Assembly (NCBI GenBank): GCA_038093975.1
Contig: JBBPTG010000002.1
Location: forward strand, 682,001-746,000
Reading direction: 5' to 3'
Source: Chalciporus piperatus
Taxonomy: Eukaryota; Basidiomycota; Agaricomycetes; Boletales; Boletaceae
Length of the DNA stretch: 64,000 nucleotides
In this document: in pieces, positions 33,387 to 43,034 of the stretch
Numbering within the stretch: the stretch's first letter is position 1
Layout: every line of letters begins with the position of its first letter
Notes under the pieces: generated by a model
The model's input: only the letters and a program-made list of their open reading frames with translations
Databases searched by the model: none
What the model was told of the DNA's origin: nothing
Position numbers and translations under genes: made by a program

Positions 33387-34520
33387 ATGCGTGCGCAGAA
33401 ACGGCGCATGCCCGCTGAGCGGGTTCGTCATGCGAAACGCCTGGGACACGTTCAACAAGGCTCAGGACCCGCCTTTCTAGCACCTGTCGACCAACCCCAA
33501 CCCGGTAACCCACCTGGCAAACCGACTACGACAACTTCGACCCAGCCTACAGTACCTACCCAGATAACCCTTCCCACTGTCATCCCTGTGACACAGTCGA
33601 GTAGTGCTTCAGCATCCACGCCTTCCTCTTCAGCGTCCACCTCCCCCACAACGCCGTTGACGTCCTCAGTCGCATCAACGACCAATGGACAATCCACCAT
33701 TGCTACTACCATGTCTATCTCTTCCTTGACTTCTCTGGGTTCGACCATGCCTACGCTCGCAACATCCACAACTCCCAGTTCCTTAGCAACGACAACCCCC
33801 TCTACAAATGTCGCTGCCGCGAAGAGCAACGGTCTTTCTGGCAGTGCAATTGGTGGAATTATCGGGGGTGCCGTTGTGGTCGGCGTGGCGCTGATCATGT
33901 TTTTCGTACGGAAGACCGCCCTTCGCCGCCAGCAACGCAAGCGAATTTCTTGGAGCGGGGCACCCGGCGTGACAGGAGGGGTCTTCACCGAACCGAAGCT
34001 CCCAGAGCTCAGCGAAAAGCCAGCTTCTCTCAGCGCCGTGAGGGGTTCACAGGGAGGCAACCCCGTGTCACCATTCGAACCTCACGGTCAATCTATGTAC
34101 ACCACCCCTCCACCCCCCGTTGTACGCATACAGACTCCCACTATCCCAACTTATGCGCCTCCCGCGCCTCCCCAAGCAACATTTAACAATCCCGCTCAAG
34201 CTGGTCGTTATCCTGCCTTTGCCCCTGGGAATACTGCGGTGGCAGGTGCTACACCTGTCGATACCATGCGCGGACCACAAGCGCCGGTAGAGACAACAGT
34301 CAGGTGTACATACGTCCCCTCTCTTCCCGACGAACTTTCCATTACGACAGGGGAACGCATTCGCGTCGTTGCACGTTACGACGATGGCTGGGCCTTGTGC
34401 GCGAACGCGAGAGGCGAGCAGGGAATGGTCCCTCAAGAATGCTTGGACGCCCCCTCGTCGATTGACTGGGGGAATGGGCGAAGATTAAGCAGTCTGAACC
34501 CTGACGGGAGGTCATATTGA
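33387..34520 (+). CDS. Single-pass membrane protein with Ser/Thr-rich ectodomain and C-terminal SH3 domain
   Basis: This is a 377-residue single-exon product. Residues about 35-145 are almost entirely Ser, Thr, Pro and Ala, a typical O-glycosylated cell-surface stalk. A glycine-rich transmembrane helix follows at about 152-174 (SAIGGIIGGAVVVGVALIMF). The cytosolic part has a basic stop-transfer (RKTALRRQQRKR), a Pro-rich linker (TTPPPPVVRIQTPTIPTYAP), and an SH3 domain at about 303-360 (CTYVPSLPDELSITTGERIR, then DDGWALCANARGEQGMVPQE CL). The order matches yeast Fus1-like proteins and related basidiomycete surface proteins. There is no classical signal peptide; the N-terminus is basic. Function is unknown. 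It could be a wall-stress or fusion-type scaffold. Confidence 0.87.
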   Translation: MRAQKRRMPAERVRHAKRLGHVQQGSGPAFLAPVDQPQPGNPPGKPTTTTSTQPTVPTQITLPTVIPVTQSSSASASTPSSSASTSPTTPLTSSVASTTNGQSTIATTMSISSLTSLGSTMPTLATSTTPSSLATTTPSTNVAAAKSNGLSGSAIGGIIGGAVVVGVALIMFFVRKTALRRQQRKRISWSGAPGVTGGVFTEPKLPELSEKPASLSAVRGSQGGNPVSPFEPHGQSMYTTPPPPVVRIQTPTIPTYAPPAPPQATFNNPAQAGRYPAFAPGNTAVAGATPVDTMRGPQAPVETTVRCTYVPSLPDELSITTGERIRVVARYDDGWALCANARGEQGMVPQECLDAPSSIDWGNGRRLSSLNPDGRSY

Positions 34521-34936
34521 TCGTAGGTCGATTTAATCCCGTGCGTAAGCATGTGCTGACAACAGACAGGGACTTGACGACCCAGGAGGTTCTTTCTCTA
34601 TACCAATATGTCTTCATGACCATTTCTTTCTGTGGCGCATGTCACCAAATTTCCTCGATTTATAGCCCTAGGTCAATTCCCACCATCCCTCCTTCAAGGA
34701 ATTGATGCTCCACTGTTGTACTCGTGATACCTTTTTTTTATCTTGGTGTTTCAGTAGTAGCTGTTTATCAACGGACTTCCAAGTTGTTGTAAATTTGCTG
34801 CTTATCCAGCACTACATAGAGAACGAGCTCAGATCTGAATGCTGAAACGAAGGAGGAGATTCAGATCCATTCACCGCGACAACCCCTTGATGTGACGACG
34901 TAATTACTGTCTGCGATCTACACGACAGAGGTGATA
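34521..34936. other. Convergent intergenic region
   Basis: This holds the 3' flank of the SH3 gene and the 3' flank of the first DUF6534-like gene. A T-rich run occurs at about 34731. No gene is seen. Confidence 0.45.
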
Positions 34937-36880
34937 CTAATGTATATGTACTGAGGGAACCTCAATGGTTCGATCACGCCAGTCACGTTCGCGATCTCGG
35001 ATTGACTGTCTTGTGTTCAACCTATCACAGGTACGTCAGCTCGACATAAAGCAGTCAGAAAATGGTTCTTACACGGCGAGCATAGAGTTGACATACGCTG
35101 AGCGGTTACTCGGTGAAATCGGGTTAAACAAAATGTTGGGATGAGGACGTACATCGACTGAGAATTAAGCCAGTGATCTCTACCAAATATTCTTGCCCTT
35201 GAGTAAAATACTTCGTAGGGGTCAGAATTGCACAAGAGCAGGCGTACAGGGAAAGTTGCTTACGAGGATAACTGTCGCCAAGCACACGATACTGGAGAGA
35301 GTAACAATGAGTCCCACAGCACCTATCCCAAAGAGAGAGGCCTACCAAGTGAGGAGTCCAGAGCTGATGGACGCTCTGATGATCTGCTTGACGAACTTTG
35401 TATGCCTCCTGAAAGCAAGTTAAAACTTCACGTGTTCAACGAAGCAAGGTGTCTCTCGCACAGTACGACTGTATTTTCTTTCCGGGGTCGCAGAAAATAG
35501 ACGATGCTCCAGGTTATGATCACGTCGCAGAGGGTGCTCACACACGCAGAAGTTGAAATGAGCTGCTTGGAAGTTAACCATCTTCCTCTGCGAGGTGGCA
35601 ATGCCTACCGGAGTGGTGAAGATGTAATTGATTGTTTCGTGTTGAAACCTTGAGACGATTGTGATCTAGCTTCGCAGTGTAGAAATGTACGATGACTCAC
35701 GATTGTATGGCGCATGCTACAGTGTCGACGGATACGTCAAAAGAACAAGCTATGAATGAGCAAGCAACAAACCTAGGCCAATGACTTCAACAGGTTAGCG
35801 ACTGTATCGTGATTCTTGGAATTACTTACAGAAACCCGCAACTGCTGTAATTAGCTGGCTTTGGTGAGGAGGTCAATGTTGTTGAGAATGATGACAGAAC
35901 GTACCACTGAAATCGTTATTGGCTTGTGATTCCCGCTCACTGTGAAACCTTTCAGTCAATGTCACCCAAGAGGATAAAGAGAAACATACCGATCCACACT
36001 CGATGAGCGTAGAAGCTATTCAAGGACATCAGGGCGTGACGATAGACTGAGCAAGGGAAATCACCATTGAACTACGAGTGTGATACAATACTGAGGAGGG
36101 AATCGAGACGTCAATCCATGTCAACTCTTGATCAGGGAGATATTTACTTACGTTCATGAGAGCGGACATCTGGGGGTCAAGAGCCAAGGAAAGGGTGAGA
36201 CTTGCGGGACACTGCTTTTACAGAACAACTCACACTAAATGATCTAGATGATGATCAGAATTTGAGTATCTTTCACTGGCAGGGGGTTATGACATTACTT
36301 ACACGGGTATTTGAGTCTGACACTGCAAGTTTGGCGAGCGACGACATGTGAGTAGTAGTCGCCAGTACAGTTGTATACACCCGAAAGTGTGTATGGTGTC
36401 CATCGCTCTGACTCTTAGGATCAAAATCTCGTTCGAGGATAGGCAACTCACATGGTAACTGCTACCTTGAAAGTACAACGAAACTTAGCTCAGGAATGCA
36501 GGAGAGTGGTTTACCCTTACCACTGTCTTCAGAAGCCTCCCATCATTTGGGAAATGATACGAGTAGAATAACCATTGCCCAATACCAGTTCCGTATGTAC
36601 TGGTGAAAATTACGGTCAACGAACACTGAAGCGATTGTAAGGACTCACAAAATAGATAGTATAAGCCCTGCAGGTACCATTTATTTTCGCATCATCGATA
36701 TCCAGCTAGAGAACGTACCAATGAATCCTGGGCCCAGAGATGTGCGGGAGGGATCCGAGTCGTGACTTGACCCCATGGGCGTGATGCTCAAGAGCTGAGG
36801 GAGTGCTTGGCAACTTGAAGTGCGGGATGGCAGTATGCCTTCGAAATGCCTCCGAGCCTGATGGCAATTTATCTTAAATA
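34880..36880. repeat. Segmental duplication, unit 1 (partner 38735-40715)
   Basis: About 1.9-2.0 kb of DNA here is repeated in the same orientation at 38735-40715, with start-to-start spacing of about 3.85 kb. Long identical runs include the segments beginning AACCTTGAGACGATTGTGAT (about 35646 and 39494) and AACCGGCAACTGCTGTAATT-like intronic stretches near 35840 and 39690. Introns are conserved along with exons, so this was a DNA-level duplication, not retroposition. Confidence 0.9.
34937..36776 (-). CDS. DUF6534-like multi-pass membrane protein, copy A (20 exons)
   Basis: I rebuilt this gene by hand; it has no long ORF. From the ATG at 36776 (MGSSHDSDPSRTSLGPGFIG) 20 small exons join in frame to the stop at 34937, giving about 284 residues. 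Every intron has GT..AG ends, and most are 40-65 nt. Several exons are tiny: 14 nt (VAVT), 10 nt (SFS), 18 nt (MSALMN) and 12 nt (FIGL). Family landmarks appear in order: TYGTGIGQWLFYSYHFPND, MDTIHTFGCIQLYWRLLL, VVQCFYAHRVWIVSGNHKP, LITAVAGFFIGL, a CDVIITWSIVYFLR helix, SISSGLLTCIVCLA, and the C-terminal YVNSMLAVLNTRQSIRDRER, where DUF6534 proteins have YxNSLLATLNxR. A seven-helix protein is predicted. Function is unknown. Copy B has the same exon structure, which supports the model. Confidence 0.83.
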
Positions 36881-38789
36881 ACGGCTGCAACCACAAATCA
36901 GCGTGTTCGCTTAGTCTACTAGGGCACTGATGCCCGGCTACTGCCAACACACCAATTCCGACGGTGCACTGAGATGTGCTGCTTCTCCCGCGGCCGGCCA
37001 ATGATTGAATAGAGCAGAACGAATTGCATGTCAGGTTTGGAGAGACCAGCCAATGATAGTATATCAACCCTGGCCAAGGGAACATTGCCACCGCGCACAC
37101 CGGCGCCCATTGATCACGGTCAGATCACCTTCCCAACTCCGCAGAGTTGAATAGAGTTGAATGCCCGGCGAGCGCAGCTCAGTAGCACGTAAAGTTGACA
37201 TGCTTACGTTGTTGATGACCCTTGGATGGGGTATCTTCATCCCGGCTCGTGGGTTCTGCCTACAGGAGACTAAATGACACCTCGTAGATGATAGCTCCCT
37301 GGTTCCGCCGACGGTGTCCCGTCTAGCACACTACGTCGTACTTTGGTTCTGTACTATGAGATCCGCAGAGATCGGGAGCTGGCCGCTGAGGCGTTGCGTC
37401 GCCCTCACTGGCAGGTAGAAACTTAGAAAAGGGAAAGTTAATCAATCCCGAAATGATTTATCCGGATTCCGCACCCAGAAGGTCCTGACTCCTGACTCTG
37501 GCGAATCTCGCCAGGATTGGTGTGGAGCTGCCTTCTTCTTAAGGCTACAATTTCCTTGATACTTCACCGGTGGAAGAGAACAGCAACATAAAACATGACA
37601 AGTGTCGCCAAAATGAACGTGGACCACCGAATCCGTGAGGCATTTCCGCCATACATGGGCTCCCTAAGGTACTAATTCCTTGTCGCTTTCTCCGAAGTAA
37701 CAAGGCTCATGTACTCAACCCCGATAACGAAGGTGGGGATGGCGATGATAGAGCCCGCTTCAAGAGGGTTCTTCGCTCGCGCAGCATCATACTCCGGGTC
37801 CGTTGCTCCAGACTCTGACGGCAGAATCCGCAGACTCAATACGGGAGATGGTGGTGTGAATGGTGAAATTTGGGGGGCATAATCTCGATAGGAGGGCCTG
37901 TGTGATCAGCGAATGGCTTGGTGGCGACGATCTTCGGGAAAAGCTCCCGGAGAGCATCGATGTTTGATTGGGTGAGGGTCAGAAGTATGGATGTTTACCT
38001 ACTGACAGAACATTCCGTCCACGCGGAGAGACATCAAACGAGGGCCCGCTGGTGGCCTGACGTGGAAGGTGTGGTCGGTTTTGCTTTGATGACCTACTTC
38101 GAACCCGTAATCGTCAATCGTTTCAGTGACAGAGGAAATGATACTCTTGTTCTCTACGTGGACAGTTGCGGGGTTGCTGGGAAGACTGACCACAACGTTT
38201 GACACAGGGAGACAGGAAACCATTTCTATGATTGTCGCCACGCACATATCGGGAGCAAGTCATATTTCCAGGGGTTGGCCCGGTATCATCAACCGCGGGT
38301 AGGCTAGGTGTGGACAACGCCGGTTAATTGACGCTTTCCTTGAACAAGGAGCCCTGAGCCCTGAACCACCCAGGTAGAAGCTCCACGTTAGTATTCTAGT
38401 AGAGAGCATTGTTAGGCGCGCTTGCTCTCCTTTCCGGAGTGGAAAGTGAAGAATCCCAAGGGGTGAGTGACGACATCAAGCCAGGGGCGGGGTCCTTTGA
38501 AAGATCAAAGTCGGCATCGAGTGCTGCTTGGATTGCGTCGTTGGTAGTGCTCACTGATGATCGAGCCACCAACTGATGCGAGGGGTGGTCTCAGCATGGA
38601 GTCCTTTATCTTGCGTACGCAGCTAAAGCACAGAATCAGCCCGGTGGCGATGAGAAATGGTGAAGATGTGTACCTTGCACAGTGGAAGTTCGAGATAAAG
38701 AGTGATCAATGAAACAAAGGAGTGGATGGCATGACGATTTAATTACAGTCCTCTATCTCTACGAGATTTCGACGGAGAGGCCTGCGATA
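36777..38789. other. Spacer between the DUF6534-like copies, with possible gene remnants
   Basis: This is a 2-kb spacer. On the minus strand between about 37650 and 38260, protein-like pieces appear in changing frames: VVVSLPSNPATVHVENKSII, then TQSNIDALRELFPKIVATKP with GPPIEIMPPKF, then EYDAARAKNPLEAGSIIAIP ending at about 37657. A further piece at about 38396-38580 reads DAIQAALDADFDLSKDPAPG LMSSLTPWDSS before a stop. They could be an intron-rich gene that I could not join, or a decayed one. No family was recognised. Confidence 0.35.
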
Positions 38790-40715
38790 CTAATGTATTC
38801 GTACTGAGGGGACTTCAATGGTTCGATCACGCCGGTCACGTTCGTGATCCCGGATTGACTGTCTTGCATTCAACCTATTGCAGGCCCATCAGCTCGATAA
38901 AAAGCAGTCAGAAAATGGTTCTTACACGGCGAGCATAGAGTTGACATACGCTGATCGGTTACTTGGTGAAATTAGGTTCAACAAAGTGCAACAATGAGGA
39001 CCTACATCGAGAAAGGCCCATGCCAGTGATCTCTACCCAGTAATGTTTCCCCTGGACGGAATACTTCATGCAGTTTAGAATAGAACACGCGGGTGTACCC
39101 TGGCAGTTGCTTACGAGGACAGCCGTCGTCAAGGATACGAGACTAGAGAGAGTAGCAATGAATCCTACACAACCTATCTCAAAGGCAGAATCCTACCATG
39201 TGAGAAATCCAGAGCTGATGGACACCTGGACAAGCTGGTCGATGAACCTTGTGCGTCCCCTGAGAAAAAGTTAGCACATTCTCAACGAAACAAGGTGTCT
39301 CGCGCACAATCTGATGGTATTTCTGCTGGCGCGCAGAAAATAGACGACACCGCAGGTTATGATCACGTCACAGACAATACTCACACACGCAGAAGCTGTA
39401 ATGAGCTGCTTGAACAAGAAAGTTAACTATCTCCTCTGCGAGGTGGCAATGCCTACCGGAGTGGTGAAGATGTACTCGATTGTTTCGTGTTGAAACCTTG
39501 AGACGATTGTGATCTAGCTTCGTCGCAGTGTAAAAATGTACGATGACTCACGATTGTATGGCGCATACTGCAGTGTCGACGGATACGTCAAAAGGAGGTA
39601 AGCTATGAATGAGCAAGCAACAAACCTAGGCCAATGACTTCAACAGGTTAGCGACTGTATCGTGATTCTTGGAATTACTTACAGAAACCCGCAACTGCTG
39701 TAATTAGCTGGCTTTGGTGAGGAGGTCAATGTTGTCGGGAATGATGGCAGAACGTACCACTGAAATCGTTATTGGCTTGCGATTCCCGCTCACTGTGAAA
39801 CCTTCCAGTCAATGTCACTAGGAGGATAAAGAGAAACATACCGATCCACACTCGATGAGCGTAGAAGCTATTCAAGGACATCAGGGCGTGACGATATACT
39901 GAGCAAGGGAAATCACCATTGAACTACGAGTGTGATACAATACTGAGGAGGGAATCGAGACGTCAATCCATGTCAGCTCTTGATCAGGGAGATATTTACT
40001 TACGTTCATGAGAGCGGACATCTGGGGGTCAAGAAGGGTGAGACTTGCGGGACGCTGCTTTTACAGGTTAACTCACACTAAATGACCTGGATGATGATCA
40101 GAATTTGAGTATCTTTCAGGGGGTTATGACATTACTTACACGGGTATTTGAGTCTGACACTGCAAGTTTGGCGAGCGACGACATGTGAGTAGTAATCGCC
40201 AGTACAGTTGTATGCATCCGGAAACGTGTGCGGTGTCCATCGCTCTGACTCTTAGGATCAAAATCTCGTTCGAGGATAGGCAACTCACATGGTAACTGCT
40301 ACCTTGAAAAGAACAACGAAGCTTAGTTCGTGAATTCAGGAGATGTATTTATTCTTACCATTATCTTCAGAAACATACGATCGCCTGGGAAATGATACGA
40401 GTAGAATAACCATTGCCCAATACCAGTTCCGTATGTACTGGTGAAAATTGCGGTCAACGAGCGCTTGAGCAGTTGTAAAGGCTTACAAAACGGATAGTAT
40501 AAGCCCTGCAGGTGCCAGTTATTTTCGTGTCATCGATATCTGGCGAAAGAACGAACCAATGAATCCTGGGCCCAAAGAGGTGGCAGTAGAATCAGAACTT
40601 GACCCCATGGAAGCGCTTGGATGATTTCTCCGGGAGTAAGGGAGTGCTCAGTGGTTGGCAATTGGTGCGCGATGGGATGCCTTTAAGTCTGATAACTTTA
40701 TCTTAAATACGCTGA
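38735..40715. repeat. Segmental duplication, unit 2 (partner 34880-36880)
   Basis: This is the second copy of the direct repeat carrying the DUF6534-like gene. Its borders fade into the flanks on both sides, with no target-site duplication or terminal repeats that would point to a transposon. Confidence 0.9.
38790..40608 (-). CDS. DUF6534-like multi-pass membrane protein, copy B (20 exons)
   Basis: This is the tandem duplicate of the gene at 34937-36776, on the same strand. From the ATG at 40608 (MGSSSDSTATSLGPGFIG) the same 20 exons and splice phases can be followed to the stop at 38790. Differences between copies are mostly substitutions, for example VRFL-type changes, SGNRKP for SGNHKP, SGFLTC for SGLLTC, and LNARQSIRDHERD for LNTRQSIRDRERD. 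Indels between the copies fall mainly in introns, as near 39420 and 39585. No frame-breaking change was found in exons. I therefore call it an intact gene rather than a pseudogene. The product should be a seven-helix membrane protein of unknown role. Confidence 0.8.
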
Positions 40716-41526
40716 CCCATACCTTCCCAGCCTTTGGACCACAGCCAAAATGGACATAGTGCCGTAGTTCCGAGGATCGGTAGCAATGCCTTCCCTACAA
40801 TATCGCTTATCGCAGTTGGAAGTTTGGAATCAGGGAACTTGTATGTACGACAAGACTCGTACCAGCAATTGACATCCCCGCAGCGATGGACTCTCGCATT
40901 AAAGGTTGGGGTATCAATGAATTCCGCGCAATGGGTTGCGAGGCTGCCACTGCCAAACCACTGCACCTTAATTACAAACGCCCCGTTTGCTGTGTTTGAA
41001 GGCCAGTATTGAAATATTGACCCCTTGATTGGTCAGACACCGCGGTTGGACAAAAGTCAATTGGGTCAACTTGTTGAGGCTAAATACATAATGAAAGCAT
41101 CGTCGACGGTGGTTTTAGATGAACAGTTCGCTTAGAGGTGACACATGTACTTACCATTTACAACAACTATATAGGCATACTATGTATTACTGGAAGTCTC
41201 GATCAGGTACCATTCTACGCCTTCTGAGAATCGATTAATCATCCACAGCTTCGGGTACAGTGGGAGATATGTAGTAAAAGGTCGGCCCTGGCTGAATGCC
41301 CAAACTCGCGCGTGCTTTCAAGCAGGAAGGGTAACCGGTAACCTCTCAAGTTTTAACTTTGGGGTGTACATTCGTACGTTGGTCCGTTGTTGGTCCGTTT
41401 ACCACATTGCGCAAAGTTGAGGCGATTTATAAGACAAGGTATGTAGGATATACATGATACAGAAGGTAGTAATCTGATACAATAGTACTATACAAACATT
41501 CATAAGCCCAGCGCACACCAGCCAGT
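40609..41526. other. Intergenic, upstream of DUF6534-like copy B
   Basis: Similarity to the copy A upstream flank continues for about 100 bp (to about 40715). Beyond this no gene is recognised. A minus-strand ORF at 40703-40966 contains CGDVNCWYESCRTY but resembles no family I know. It may be an upstream promoter or a gene relic. Confidence 0.4.
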
Positions 41527-42728
41527 TCACAAACCTTGCGCATCTCCATCCTTCTTGGACTTGTTGCGAACCACGATGTATGCATCGCTAGTCGCAGCGC
41601 CCTTAATAGCCTCAACGTCACCAGGAATTACGCCAGCGCTCTCAGGCTTGCTTTGTTTTCTGAAACATACATCGTGAGGACAAGTGCAAATGAGTTAAAA
41701 ATCGAGCGTCACCTCTCTGCGCGAATCAGATCGAGATCATGCGAAAGGAGACCATGACCTGCTACAGGTCCCCAGTAGGACGTTCCTGCCAACGATCCAA
41801 TGATGCAAGTCCCGACGAGGATAGACAAGTAGAAGCGGTATTGAGAATACCATGTCGGTGCTGTAGAGGTACCTATGAGTTGAGAAGAACAGTATGAAAG
41901 GGAGGACTCACTCCAACCAACCGCAGTGGCCTTGTTATCGGCGTACCAGAGAGCGGTAAAACCGAGCCACTGGCAAAGGAGCGCCGAGGTAGGCTGCAAG
42001 GTTATGGTAGACCAAGCAACAACAGCAGGAGATATGCCGAGGAAGAGCCGGGGATAGCCTTTATAACCGCCAAGTCCAGCAAACTCCATACCCCAGTGTA
42101 TGGCACCTGCGAAATGGAATCAATGTCGGTGGGTGCATATGAAAAAAGAGGCGTACCGAGGAAGGAGAGCAAGACGGCGCCATACGTGACTTGGAAGTTG
42201 AGGGCTTGATCCAAGATTGTGAGTGCGACTCCTGGATCCATGTTTGTGAGGACACCTGTGGCAGCCAGGCCAGCCTGGTGGGCGAGATAGACAGTTGTGC
42301 CTGCGGAGGCGATGTAGGGTACGCCGCCGGCGAGACCCATGAGGAGGTATGGAGTAGGAACCGTAGTGGCAACAGCAGAGGTGATTCCGATCTGGCGTGG
42401 AGAATGAGCGGTAGTGGCACGGAGAGCAAAAGCGACTTACGAAGGAATCTTTCTCAGGCTTGACGCTGTCCACGGTGAACACGCCACCCGCGATAGAGCG
42501 AGCCCAGTCAGTGAGAGAGTTTCCGACTTCTTCCTTCACATTCAAGCGGGCATGCTGGATGGTCTGGCTTCCTGGTCTTCCAGAGACAGAGCTAGCCGCA
42601 GAACGGACCTGAATGACAGGCGGAGCAAACGCTGCGGGGCGAAGAAGGGCGCGGGGTGCGTTCTGGAACCGGCGGGGGCTGTGGAGGGCGGGAGCGAGGG
42701 CTCGAAGCGGACGAGATAAAGTAGACAT
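41527..42728 (-). CDS. DUF3429/TMEM69-like mitochondrial membrane protein
   Basis: This starts at 42728 with an Arg/Ala/Pro-rich presequence (MSTLSRPLRALAPALHSPRR). After the hinge SVKPEKDSF and an intron, helices follow: GLAGGVPYIASAGTTVYLAH, the family motif YGAVLLSFLGAIHWGMEFAG (DUF3429 proteins read ILSFLGGxxWG), GYPRLFLGISPAVVAWSTIT L, CQWLGFTALWYAD and QYRFYLSILVGTCIIGSLAG. The last exon encodes a polar tail ending SKKDGDAQGL, with the stop at 41527-41529. The family includes human TMEM69 and bacterial DUF3429 proteins. A location in the inner mitochondrial membrane is inferred from the presequence. The biochemical role is unknown. Confidence 0.87.
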
Positions 42729-43034
42729 TGGTGAGGTGGATAGTACAAAGTGTCAAAGTGGAGGTAGCTGATCTTATACCCCTATACTCAGTGTGCGCCG
42801 TGACAGGCGTGACGTCATCACATACGAGGCCACCGAAAGAACTCACTAGTTTGACTAGTGCTGCATTTAGTACTCCATGTGACATGAGGACTTCTGAGGG
42901 TATCTGTACTTTTTTTGGGGAGCTTCCCGTCATCGAAATCCACTTCCTTGCCACTAACGTAGTCAGCTCGTTTCTCACAAACTTCGGGGCTATAGGCATT
43001 CTGGGGCATTAAGCTACGCTCCGACCTACAATCA
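42729..43034. other. Intergenic, promoter of the DUF3429 gene and 3' end of the F-box gene
   Basis: This 306-bp stretch lies between two minus-strand genes. A plus-strand ORF (42728-43012) spans it but resembles nothing and would run through both gene ends. Confidence 0.45.

Noticed and set aside
33452..34060. Antisense ORF of 202 codons opposite the SH3 membrane-protein gene
   Set aside because: It arises from the Ser/Thr-rich coding strand read backwards (Val/Gly/Glu-rich product). The plus-strand gene is clearly real.
35270..35345. Shared in-frame TAG after the SGLLT/SGFLT helix in both DUF6534-like copies, suggesting pseudogenes
   Set aside because: The TAG lies inside a 54-nt GT..AG intron present in both copies. 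Removing it restores the frame into CIVCLATVIL and CLVSLTTAVL.
34880..40715. Transposon or LTR element explaining the 1.9-kb direct repeat
   Set aside because: No terminal repeats, target-site duplication or transposase/reverse-transcriptase motifs were seen. The repeated unit is a whole gene with its introns.
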